10,889 nucleotides of DNA from Faecalibacterium sp. UBA7177 (GTDB taxonomy: Bacteria > Bacillota > Clostridia > Oscillospirales > Ruminococcaceae). Positions 1 to 6,518 of this stretch are shown here, piece by piece; within the stretch, counting starts at the first letter, position 1; every line of letters begins with the position of its first letter. Location: assembly GCA_002491225.1 (NCBI GenBank), contig DKVN01000021.1, positions 1 through 10,889 on the forward strand. Reading direction: 5' to 3'. The notes below the pieces were generated by a model, which was not told the origin of the DNA, ran no database searches, and worked only from the letters and a program-made list of their open reading frames with translations. The position numbers were made by a program, and so were the translations under genes.

Positions 1-89
1 TCCTCGATGCTGGGATAGTCCCGCGCAAAGAGGCTGAGGTACTTGAGGTCGCCCCGCACCTTGTCGAGCTCCCGTTCATCGTAGGGCAT
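1..89 (-). CDS. fbp: Fructose-1,6-bisphosphatase, class III (N-terminal fragment)
   Basis: Only the first 29 codons are inside the window; the gene runs off the left edge. The peptide starts MPYDERELDKVRGDLKYLSL and continues FARDYPSIE. The pattern DLKYLxLxAxxYPxI resembles the beginning of class III (Firmicutes-type) fructose-1,6-bisphosphatases, which remove the 1-phosphate from fructose-1,6-bisphosphate in gluconeogenesis. The ATG is supported by an AGGAGG Shine-Dalgarno at 99-104 (minus strand), 9 nt upstream. It is transcribed divergently from the radical SAM gene, from the -10 element at 151-156. The catalytic region is outside the window, so the call rests on a short N-terminal resemblance from memory. 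That a gene starts here is nearly certain; its identity is probable. Confidence 0.7.
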   Translation of the reverse strand, partial: MPYDERELDKVRGDLKYLSLFARDYPSIE

Positions 90-150
90 GGCCGCTCTCC
101 TCCTTTTTGTTTCTTGTACCGCCGCCCGCGGCCGCTTCTTCGATGATAAA

Positions 151-159
151 ATTATACCA
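151..159 (-). promoter_or_regulatory. Extended -10 promoter for fbp
   Basis: Read on the minus strand this is TGGTATAAT: a perfect TATAAT -10 (151-156) with an extended TGn element (157-159). No good -35 hexamer lies 16-18 bp upstream, which is usual for extended -10 promoters. Transcription should start near 144, leaving a leader of about 55 nt before the fbp ATG at 89. Confidence 0.7.
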
Positions 160-181
160 CAACCAAAGCGAATGTGGTATA
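153..181. repeat. Perfect 9-bp inverted repeat spanning divergent promoters
   Basis: TATACCACA (153-161) and TGTGGTATA (173-181) are exact reverse complements separated by 11 bp. Each arm contains the extended -10 of one of the two divergent promoters, and each arm lies in the -35 region of the opposite one. The layout therefore either results from two identical promoter cores facing each other or also serves as a regulator-binding operator. The sequence alone cannot separate these. Confidence 0.75.
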
Positions 182-183
182 GT
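175..183 (+). promoter_or_regulatory. Extended -10 promoter for the pflX-like gene
   Basis: TGGTATAGT on the plus strand has an extended TGn (175-177) and TATAGT as the -10 (178-183), one mismatch from consensus. The -35 region is poor. Transcription should begin near 190, about 50 nt before the start codon at 240. It is the mirror image of the minus-strand promoter at 151-159, from which it is separated by 15 bp. Confidence 0.6.
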
Positions 184-226
184 GAAAAGGCAAGGGGAAG
201 CACATCTTCCCAAAAGCTTTGATGAT

Positions 227-232
227 GGAGGG
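227..232 (+). promoter_or_regulatory. Ribosome binding site that sets the pflX start
   Basis: GGAGGG lies 7 nt before the ATG at 240. The upstream in-frame candidates (TTG at 219, ATG at 222 and ATG at 225) have no purine-rich site at suitable distance and overlap this element, so 240 is the preferred start. Confidence 0.7.
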
Positions 233-239
233 ATGCGGG

Positions 240-1169
240 ATGGCCGAACTGCCTGGAGCGGTGCCCGAGCCGCAGGCCCCGGCGCGGTGCATGCTCTGCC
301 CCCGGCGGTGCGGAGCGGACCGGCGGGCCGAGGCCGGGCGGTGCGGCGCAGGCGGGGTGCTCAAAATAGCCCGCGCGGCCCCGCATTTCTGGGAGGAGCC
401 CTGCATCAGCGGCAGCCGGGGCAGCGGCACGGTGTTTTTCAGCCACTGTGCGCTGCAGTGCTGCTACTGCCAGAACTATGCCATCAGCGCCGAAGGGCTC
501 GGCCGCGAGATCAGCACCCGGCGGCTGGCCGAGATTTTTTTGGAGTTAGAGGCCAAAGGGGTGCACAACCTCAACCTGGTCACCGCCACCCAGTGGCTGC
601 CCTGGGTACTGCCCGCCCTGAAAGCCGCCCGCGCGGCGGGCTGCCGGCTGCCGGTGGTGTACAACACCGGCGGCTACGAGACGGTGGAGACGGTGCGGGC
701 GCTTGGCGGGGTGGTGGATGTCTGGCTGGCGGATGTGAAGTATTGTTCGCCCGCCTTATCCGAGGAGTACTCCGGCGCGGAGGATTACTTTGCGGTCTGC
801 CGCGCGGCGGTGGGCGAGATGCTCGCCCAGGCCGGGCCGCCGCAGTTTGACGCGGAGGGGCTGCTGCAGCGGGGGGTGATCCTGCGGCATCTGGCCCTGC
901 CGGGGGCCTTGCAGGACAGCCTCGCCGTGCTGCGCTGGATGGCGGAATTGAAGGCGCAGGGCGGGCGGTTCATCCCCAGCCTGATGAGCCAGTACACCCC
1001 GTTTTACAGGGCCGCGGAGCACAAGCCGCTCGGCCGCCGGATCAGCAGCTGGGAGTACCGGCAGGTGGTGAACGCCGCGGTGGACTTAGGGCTGACCGAG
1101 GGATATATGCAGCAAAAGAGCAGCGCGCGGGAGGAGTACACCCCGCCGTTTGATCTGGAAGGGGTGTGA
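240..1169 (+). CDS. pflX: Radical SAM protein, PflX / PFL-activase-like family
   Basis: A 309-aa cytosolic radical SAM enzyme. Residues 70-77 (CALQCCYC) give the CX3CX2C motif that binds the [4Fe-4S] cluster used to cleave S-adenosylmethionine. An N-terminal cysteine set (C17, C20, C24, C35; CMLCPRRC...RCG) and the late SLMSQYTP segment (247-254) are typical of the COG1313/PflX group. This group is often labelled pyruvate formate-lyase activating enzyme, but its true substrate is, as far as I know, not established. No pyruvate formate-lyase or other glycyl-radical enzyme gene is adjacent, so I do not call it a PFL activase. The start at 240 follows the Shine-Dalgarno at 227-232. The stop meets the next gene, with an 8-bp gap, or a 4-bp GTGA overlap if that gene starts at 1166, so the two are probably one transcript. 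Confidence 0.85.
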   Translation: MAELPGAVPEPQAPARCMLCPRRCGADRRAEAGRCGAGGVLKIARAAPHFWEEPCISGSRGSGTVFFSHCALQCCYCQNYAISAEGLGREISTRRLAEIFLELEAKGVHNLNLVTATQWLPWVLPALKAARAAGCRLPVVYNTGGYETVETVRALGGVVDVWLADVKYCSPALSEEYSGAEDYFAVCRAAVGEMLAQAGPPQFDAEGLLQRGVILRHLALPGALQDSLAVLRWMAELKAQGGRFIPSLMSQYTPFYRAAEHKPLGRRISSWEYRQVVNAAVDLGLTEGYMQQKSSAREEYTPPFDLEGV

Positions 1170-1177
1170 CGGGCGGC

Positions 1178-3193
1178 ATGGAAACAACGCTCTCGCCCGC
1201 CTTGGGCAGCCTTGCCGGGGCGGGGTATCTGGCGGTGTTTTGGCTGGCCGGGGTGCTGCTGGCCCGGCGGGTGTTCCCGGATGGGGAGGACGCGCCGGGG
1301 CTGTATGGGCTGCTGGGGGCCAGCTTTGGGCTCGGGCTGCTGGCGGCCCTGCCCGCCCTGTTTGCGCTGGGGCTCGGCTTTGGCAGGGCGGCGATGCTGG
1401 CCGGGCTGGCCGCCGCGGGGCTGATCGGGCTGGCCGCGGGGCTTGCAGGCCGCGGCGGGGCACAAAAAACATGCGATAAGGCGCATAATAACGGCCGGGT
1501 AAGGCGGCGGCAGGCGCTGGCGCTGGCGGGGTGCGTGCTGCCGCTGCTCTGCTTTGCGGTGTGGCTGCTGCACACCCACACCCTCTACCAGCAAAACGGC
1601 GGGTACTGGTGCGGGCAGAGCACCTTTGGCGACCTGCCGATGCACCTGGCCTTTATCAAAAATATCGCGGTGCGGGGCAGGTTTCCGCCTGCCTATCCCC
1701 TGCTGGCGGGGCAGGAGCTGTTCGGCTACCCCTTTTTGTGCGAGACGGTGAGCAGCGCGCTGCTGGTGCTGGGTGCGCCGCTCAAAATCGCCTGCCTGCT
1801 GCCGCAGGCGCTGGCGCTGCTGGCGGTGTTTGGGCTGTTCTGGCTGCTGGCGCTGCGGGTGCTGGGCGGCGCAGGCCGGGCCAGCCTTGCCTTTTGGCTG
1901 TTTTTTGCGGGCGGTGGGTTTGGGTTTTTCTACTTTTTGGGCGGTGAACCGGGCAATTTTACCCGCATTTTCACCGCGTTTTACCAGACCCCCACCAACT
2001 ACATCGAAAAGAACATCCGCTGGGTGAACCCCATCGCGGATCTGCTGATCCCCCAGCGGGCCACCCTGTTTGGGTGGGCGCTGCTGCTGGGCTGCCTCTA
2101 CTTGCTCTACCGGTTCGCCTTTGAGGGCGAGACCCGGCTCTGGCTGCCGCTGGCTCTGCTGGCCGGGTGCCTGCCCCTGACCCACACCCACAGCCTGCTG
2201 GCCCTGGTGGTGATGAGCGGGGTGTACCTGCTGCGGGCGGTGGTAAAGGCCGCCGGGGCGGGGCGGGGTGCGCTTTGGCGGGCGCTGCGGCCCTGGATGT
2301 GGTACGCGGCGCTGGCGGGGGTGCTCTGTCTGCCGCAGCTGATGCTGGTGATCTTTCGGCAGACCGGCGAGGGGCAGAATTTTTTGCGCTGGCACTGGAA
2401 CTGGGCCAACGAGGGGGACAACTACTTCTGGTTCTACATCAAAAATATCGGTCTGGTGTATCTTTTGCTGCTCCCGGCCTTTTTCCACGCGGGCAAGCGG
2501 CTGCGCTGGTGGTACGCCGGGGGGCTGGCGATTTTGGCACTGGCCGAGTGCGTGGTGTTTCAGCCGAACGTCTATGACAACAACAAGCTGTTATTTGTCT
2601 GGCACATGCTGGGCTGCATGCTGGCGGCGGACCTGCTGTGCGCCGGGGCCGGGGCGTTCTGGCGGCGGCGCGGGCGGGCCTGCCGGGTGGCGGGGGCCGG
2701 GCTGCTGGCGGCGGCGGTGTTTTTGGGCTGCTTTGGCGGGGTGCTGACCCTGGGCCGGGAGGCGGTGAGCCGGTACGAGCAGTTTTCGGCCGCGGATGTC
2801 GCGGCGGCGGCGTTTGTGGAGCAGCACGCCGCGCCCGACGCGGTGTTTTTGACCGGCACCCATCACCAGAACCCGATCGCAAGCCTTGCGGGGCGGCAGA
2901 TCCTGTGCGGCAGCGGCAGCTATGTTTTTTACCACGGGATGCACTATGAGGAGCAGGCCGCGGCGGTGCGCGAATTGTACGAGAGCCCCAGCGAGGCGCT
3001 GCTGGCGCGGTGGGGCATCGACTATGTGAGCATCAGCCGCTGGGAGCGCGGCAGCTACGCGGTGGACGAGGGGTTTTACGCCGCGCGTTACCCGGTGTGG
3101 TATGCGGGGGACGGGTATACAATTTACATGGTTGGGGCGGATGTGCCAGTGCCTGCCGCCGAGACGGCGCAGCGCGCGCCCGCGGGGCGCTGA
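1178..3193 (+). CDS. Polytopic membrane protein, GT-C glycosyltransferase-like
   Basis: About 671 aa with roughly a dozen hydrophobic segments between residues 12 and 525 and a C-terminal soluble part (about 530-655). After the second or third membrane segment comes GDLPMHLAFIKN (151-162). An acidic residue and histidine in an early extracytoplasmic loop are typical of GT-C glycosyltransferases, which use lipid-linked sugars outside the membrane. Further segments look conserved: FPPAYPLLAG (169-178), NKLLFVWHMLG (469-479) and, in the soluble domain, TGTHHQNPIASLAGR (559-573). I recognise the general family of large bacterial membrane proteins but cannot name substrate or gene. The ATG at 1178 is preferred as start; a GTG at 1166 would overlap the pflX stop by 4 bp, but the GGAAGG at 1157-1162 is closer than usual to it. 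A short AT-richer stretch (1461-1493) encodes a hydrophilic loop. The gene ends at the terminator at 3212-3270. Confidence 0.75.
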   Translation: METTLSPALGSLAGAGYLAVFWLAGVLLARRVFPDGEDAPGLYGLLGASFGLGLLAALPALFALGLGFGRAAMLAGLAAAGLIGLAAGLAGRGGAQKTCDKAHNNGRVRRRQALALAGCVLPLLCFAVWLLHTHTLYQQNGGYWCGQSTFGDLPMHLAFIKNIAVRGRFPPAYPLLAGQELFGYPFLCETVSSALLVLGAPLKIACLLPQALALLAVFGLFWLLALRVLGGAGRASLAFWLFFAGGGFGFFYFLGGEPGNFTRIFTAFYQTPTNYIEKNIRWVNPIADLLIPQRATLFGWALLLGCLYLLYRFAFEGETRLWLPLALLAGCLPLTHTHSLLALVVMSGVYLLRAVVKAAGAGRGALWRALRPWMWYAALAGVLCLPQLMLVIFRQTGEGQNFLRWHWNWANEGDNYFWFYIKNIGLVYLLLLPAFFHAGKRLRWWYAGGLAILALAECVVFQPNVYDNNKLLFVWHMLGCMLAADLLCAGAGAFWRRRGRACRVAGAGLLAAAVFLGCFGGVLTLGREAVSRYEQFSAADVAAAAFVEQHAAPDAVFLTGTHHQNPIASLAGRQILCGSGSYVFYHGMHYEEQAAAVRELYESPSEALLARWGIDYVSISRWERGSYAVDEGFYAARYPVWYAGDGYTIYMVGADVPVPAAETAQRAPAGR

Positions 3194-3211
3194 CCGAAGA
3201 GAAGAAACGCA

Positions 3212-3270
3212 GGGGCAGTACCGCACAAAAGCCGCCCGAAGGCACTGTGCGGTGCTGCCCCTTTATTTTT
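3212..3270 (+). terminator. Rho-independent terminator of the pflX / membrane-protein transcript
   Basis: A 15-bp stem pairs GGGGCAGTACCGCAC (3212-3226) with GTGCGGTGCTGCCCC (3247-3261), followed by TTTATTTTT (3262-3270). The single irregular pair is U-G in plus-strand RNA but A-C in minus-strand RNA, and the U-run is on the plus side, so it is built mainly for rightward transcription. The converging gene stops at 3270-3272, directly beside it. The hairpin may also act weakly for that gene, whose U-tract would only be GCGTTTCTTC. Confidence 0.85.
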
Positions 3271-4976
3271 CAGCGCTTTTTGCGGCGCGCGCGCAGGGCA
3301 GCGGCCGCGGCCAGGGCGAGGGCGGCCGCGAGGCTCACCCACTGGGAGGCTTGCTGTAGGGCGGTGCCGGCATAGCGCACGGTCACCCGGCCGGCGGGGC
3401 AGCCCTGCGGCACCAGCAGCTCGACCCGGCCGGCGCCGTCCTTGTGGAGGGGCAGCTCGATCGCGGGGCCGCCGGTCTCCGGGGCCAGGAATGCGCGGTA
3501 GCCCTTGTACCAGAGCTTGGGCAGACCGTAGGCCCCGGCCTCGCCGCACCAGAGCGCAAAATCGCCCCCGGGCAGGGATTCGCCCTGATGGGGCTGACCG
3601 TCCGGCGTGGTGTACTGGTCGGGGGGCTCGGCGGCAAATTCGTAGATGTTTACCCCGTCCGGCACCCACTCCTGCCCGACGAGATAGAAGGTCTCGCCCC
3701 GGTTTTCAAAATGGGTTTCGCTGTAGTTGCAGAGCTCCGGCAGGCTGGGCCAGAGCAGGGCCAGGTTGGCCGCCGAGGCCAGCAGCACCGCCCCGAGGGC
3801 CAGGGTCCGCCTGAACTTGGCTAAATGGGCCGCATTGGCCGCCCTGGCGGGCGCCGCGGGGGCGCGGTTTGCAAAGCGCTTTGCAAGATCCGCCCCGAGC
3901 CAGGCGGCGCAGAGGCAGAAGAAGAACTGCCCGAGTTGATGCAGCCGCCAGGGGAACTGGATGCTGGTGAGCGGGGTGGCGTCCAGCAGCCTCCACACCC
4001 CGCCCCAGAGCTGGATGAGCGAAAAGCCGAGGCCCAGCAGCCAGAAGACGCGAGCGGGGCGGTCCTGCTTTTGGCGGCGGCAAAGCAGCAGCACCAGCCC
4101 CAACACGGCCAGCAGCAGCACCCCCAGCCCGAGGCCCTGATACCCGGTGAGGGAAAAGAGGGTGCCGGGGCTTTGGACGTTTGCCGAGAGATTGGTCAGG
4201 GGGGCGGTGGTGGCCTTGAACCGGTCGGCGGTGAACTGCTCCAGCATGGGCAGCCAGGACCAGCAGCCGAGCAGCAGCACCGCGAGGGTGGTGCCCACGC
4301 CCCTGAGCAGGATGGGCTTTTGGAGCACCCGGGGCAGCCGGGCCAGCACCCAGCCCACCGCCAGAAGCCCGCAGAGGGCGAGGCTGATGGTGTGGCTCAT
4401 GAGCAGGCCAAAAAAGCCCAGCCCCAAAAGCGCGGGGTGGGAAAAGCCCTCCTCGGTGAGGTTCCAGAGCCCCCAGACCACCAGGGGCAGAAAGATCATG
4501 GCCTGCACCTCCCCCACCGCGCTGCGGATGAAGAGGTTGGCCAGATGATACTGGCAAAGGCTGTAGCTCACCATCAGCACAAGGCCGCCGGTGTGGCTTT
4601 TGGTGATGCCCCGCCCGGCCAGATAGCCGGTGAGGCACTGAAGGGCGCTGCAGCAGAGCAGCAAAAGCTTAAAGGTGATTTCGGGCCCGGTGACAAAGGC
4701 CCGCAGCAGCGCGAAGGGGTAGAGGAAAAGGTCCGGGTAAAAGAGCCCGCAGGCGTAGCCGTACCCGCCCAGCAGGAGCGAATAGACCCGCACCGGCAGG
4801 GCCGCGCCCTGGCGCAGGGCGTGGGCCAGCCCCTCGATGCGCAGCATGTGAAACAGGCAGTCGTGCCCGGCGGCGAGGTCCCGGTTGGCCAGCGGCAGGG
4901 CGCAGAGGGCCGTGACCGCCCCGGCCAGCAGCAGAAATTCCAGAAGTTGTCGGTTGGCTTTGGGGTTAACGCTCAT
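3270..4976 (-). CDS. PTPS-related / YfhO-like integral membrane protein
   Basis: 568 aa, with about ten or more membrane segments in residues 12-405, an extracytoplasmic domain (about 412-540), a last membrane helix (543-561) and a basic tail ending RARRKKR. GHDCLFHMLRIEGLAHALRQ (37-56), the GYGYACGLFYPDLF segment (71-84) and IQFPWRLHQLGQ (339-350) match the pattern of Pfam PTPS_related proteins. That name reflects an old association with 6-pyruvoyl-tetrahydropterin synthase and does not imply pterin chemistry. The acidic-plus-histidine first loop and topology suggest a GT-C-like or YfhO-like role in moving sugars onto an envelope polymer or lipid. The ATG at 4976 is preceded by AAAGGAA (4987-4993) 10 nt upstream and lies inside the end of the upstream gene, an 11-bp overlap that suggests translational coupling. 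It is the last gene of the leftward run. Confidence 0.78.
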   Translation of the reverse strand: MSVNPKANRQLLEFLLLAGAVTALCALPLANRDLAAGHDCLFHMLRIEGLAHALRQGAALPVRVYSLLLGGYGYACGLFYPDLFLYPFALLRAFVTGPEITFKLLLLCCSALQCLTGYLAGRGITKSHTGGLVLMVSYSLCQYHLANLFIRSAVGEVQAMIFLPLVVWGLWNLTEEGFSHPALLGLGFFGLLMSHTISLALCGLLAVGWVLARLPRVLQKPILLRGVGTTLAVLLLGCWSWLPMLEQFTADRFKATTAPLTNLSANVQSPGTLFSLTGYQGLGLGVLLLAVLGLVLLLCRRQKQDRPARVFWLLGLGFSLIQLWGGVWRLLDATPLTSIQFPWRLHQLGQFFFCLCAAWLGADLAKRFANRAPAAPARAANAAHLAKFRRTLALGAVLLASAANLALLWPSLPELCNYSETHFENRGETFYLVGQEWVPDGVNIYEFAAEPPDQYTTPDGQPHQGESLPGGDFALWCGEAGAYGLPKLWYKGYRAFLAPETGGPAIELPLHKDGAGRVELLVPQGCPAGRVTVRYAGTALQQASQWVSLAAALALAAAAALRARRKKR

Positions 4977-6462
4977 GGTGGGCAGGTTCCTTTGTTTCGG
5001 ATTTTGGGGGCTTTGCCGGATTTTGCAGCGCCGCGGCGGCCAGCAAAAGCAGCAGCGGTGTAAAATTGAAGGCGTAGCGGGCCTTGGTTTCCCAGAGGCT
5101 CAAAAAGAGGATCAGGCCGGTGAGGCTTACCCCGGCCAGCAGCAGCGGCCCGGCGGTGCGGCGGCGCACGGCGCGCACCGCTGATGCCAGCATCAGCAGC
5201 TGCAGCATAGAAAGATAGCCCTGGCAGTAGTAGACCATGGGCATATAGCCCGGCTGGCCCCGGAGGATGAAGGTATGGGTCCAGTTGGCCCGCTGGGGGG
5301 TGGCCAGAAACTCCTCGGCGTTATAAAGGCCGTCCCCCCAGGTGGCGGCCGCCTTGCGGGTGAGAAAGGCCGCCAGCGTCCGGGGCGTGTGGGCGGCGTA
5401 GTTGGCCGCGATGCGCGCAGAGAGCAGCGCCCTGCGCGCGGCGATGGTGTTCTGGGTCATGGCGGCGTCGTAATCCTCCCGGGCGTAGCTGCCGGTGCCG
5501 TGGCTGCCGTAGCAGAGCCAGAGCTGCACCGGCATGCCGACGGCCTCCTCGTCGGCCCAGTTGATGAGCCAGGCCCGCTGCCAGAGGCGGTAGCCGCCCG
5601 CCAGCAGGGCGATGGCCGCCAGCATCACGGCGAGGAAGGCCAGCGCCTGCCGGGGCTTTGCCCGCAGAAAGAAGAGGATGGCGAGCGCCACGGCGAGGAC
5701 CGCCGCGCTGCCCTTGACCGCGTACCCCACAAAGACCGCGGCCCCCGCCCCCGCCGCCAGCAGCAGCCGGGCGCGGCCGGCCCTGCGCTGCCAGCCCTCG
5801 AAGGCGAGCAGGGCCAGCAGGACGAAGGGGGCCGAGAGGGTGTCGGAATAAAAGCAGGGGGCATAGAGCCAGAAGGGCGCGAAGGCGGCGCAGAGCAAAA
5901 AGGTGAGCGCCACCGCTGCGTTGGTTTGGAAGATGCGCCGCGCCAGCAGGCAGAGCAGGGCCGCCGAGGCCAGCAGCGCCAGCACATTGAGCGCGATGCC
6001 CGGGGCCACCCCCGCGAGGGAATCGCCCGGCGAAAACCCGAACCGGCCGGCCAGCCAGTACCAGCCGCCCAGCAAAAGGGCGAGGCCGAGGTTGTTGTTG
6101 CAGATGATGTAATAATCGCTGTACGGCCCGAAGCGGCCATCCTCCAGCAGGTCGGGCAGGCTGTGCAGAACCGCCGCCTGGTCCATGATGGGCACCTCGG
6201 CCAAAAGCCACGCCACCGCCGCGAGGGCGATGGCGTAAAGGGCGAAGACAGCGCCAAACACAGCCCGCCAGCGCCGCTGCGGCAGGCTGTTGAGCCGGGG
6301 CAGCACCCACCGGGCGAGGGCCCAGGCCCCCGCCGTTAGCACCGCCCCCACGGCCAGCGCGGCCGGGCCGTTGTACTGCCAGCGAAGCACGCTGTTCAGG
6401 GTGATCCAGCCCCACAGGGCGGCAAAGCCGGCCCAGAACAGGCTCTCCAGCCGTTTTTGCAA
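4966..6462 (-). CDS. Polytopic membrane glycosyltransferase-like protein (GT-C / GT39-like)
   Basis: 498 aa with about ten to twelve membrane segments. After two or three N-terminal helices, EVPIMDQAAVLHSLPDLLED (89-108) carries an acidic residue (D94) in the first large outside loop, where GT-C enzymes keep a catalytic or metal-binding aspartate. NNNLGLALLLGGWYWLAGRF (122-141), FYSDTLSAPF (204-213) and the ETKARYAFNFTPLLLLLAA region (458-476) resemble the ArnT/GT39-like layout of dolichyl- or undecaprenyl-phosphate-sugar-dependent transferases. The start is TTG at 6462, with AAAGGGGAGA ending 6 nt away; no ATG is better placed. It overlaps the PTPS-related gene by 11 bp and follows the PPK2 gene by 56 bp. 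Donor and acceptor cannot be read from the sequence. Confidence 0.75.
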   Translation of the reverse strand: MQKRLESLFWAGFAALWGWITLNSVLRWQYNGPAALAVGAVLTAGAWALARWVLPRLNSLPQRRWRAVFGAVFALYAIALAAVAWLLAEVPIMDQAAVLHSLPDLLEDGRFGPYSDYYIICNNNLGLALLLGGWYWLAGRFGFSPGDSLAGVAPGIALNVLALLASAALLCLLARRIFQTNAAVALTFLLCAAFAPFWLYAPCFYSDTLSAPFVLLALLAFEGWQRRAGRARLLLAAGAGAAVFVGYAVKGSAAVLAVALAILFFLRAKPRQALAFLAVMLAAIALLAGGYRLWQRAWLINWADEEAVGMPVQLWLCYGSHGTGSYAREDYDAAMTQNTIAARRALLSARIAANYAAHTPRTLAAFLTRKAAATWGDGLYNAEEFLATPQRANWTHTFILRGQPGYMPMVYYCQGYLSMLQLLMLASAVRAVRRRTAGPLLLAGVSLTGLILFLSLWETKARYAFNFTPLLLLLAAAALQNPAKPPKSETKEPAHHER

Positions 6463-6468
6463 TGCCGT

Positions 6469-6475
6469 CTCCCCT
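6469..6475 (-). promoter_or_regulatory. Ribosome binding site supporting a TTG start at 6462
   Basis: On the minus strand AGGGGAG sits 6 nt before the TTG at 6460-6462. A small hairpin (CGCAG-CAGA-CTGCG, 6478-6491) lies just upstream of it. There is no U-run, so it is not a terminator. Confidence 0.6.
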
Positions 6476-6518
6476 TTCGCAGTCTGCTGCGTTTGGTATT
6501 GCCGTTTGCCGGGCGCGG

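Noticed and set aside
240..1169. Calling the radical SAM protein a pyruvate formate-lyase activating enzyme
   Set aside because: The N-terminal cysteine set and the late motifs fit COG1313/PflX rather than PflA, and no glycyl-radical enzyme gene is adjacent.
1004..2488. A 494-codon open frame on the - strand opposite the pflX end and the first membrane protein
   Set aside because: The translation is Gln/Pro/Arg-rich with no domain or ribosome binding site, as expected for an antisense frame of a Leu/Ala/Gly-rich membrane protein.
3270..4976. A pterin-biosynthesis role suggested by the family name PTPS-related
   Set aside because: The protein is a polytopic membrane protein without the zinc-binding histidines of 6-pyruvoyl-tetrahydropterin synthase; the name is historical.
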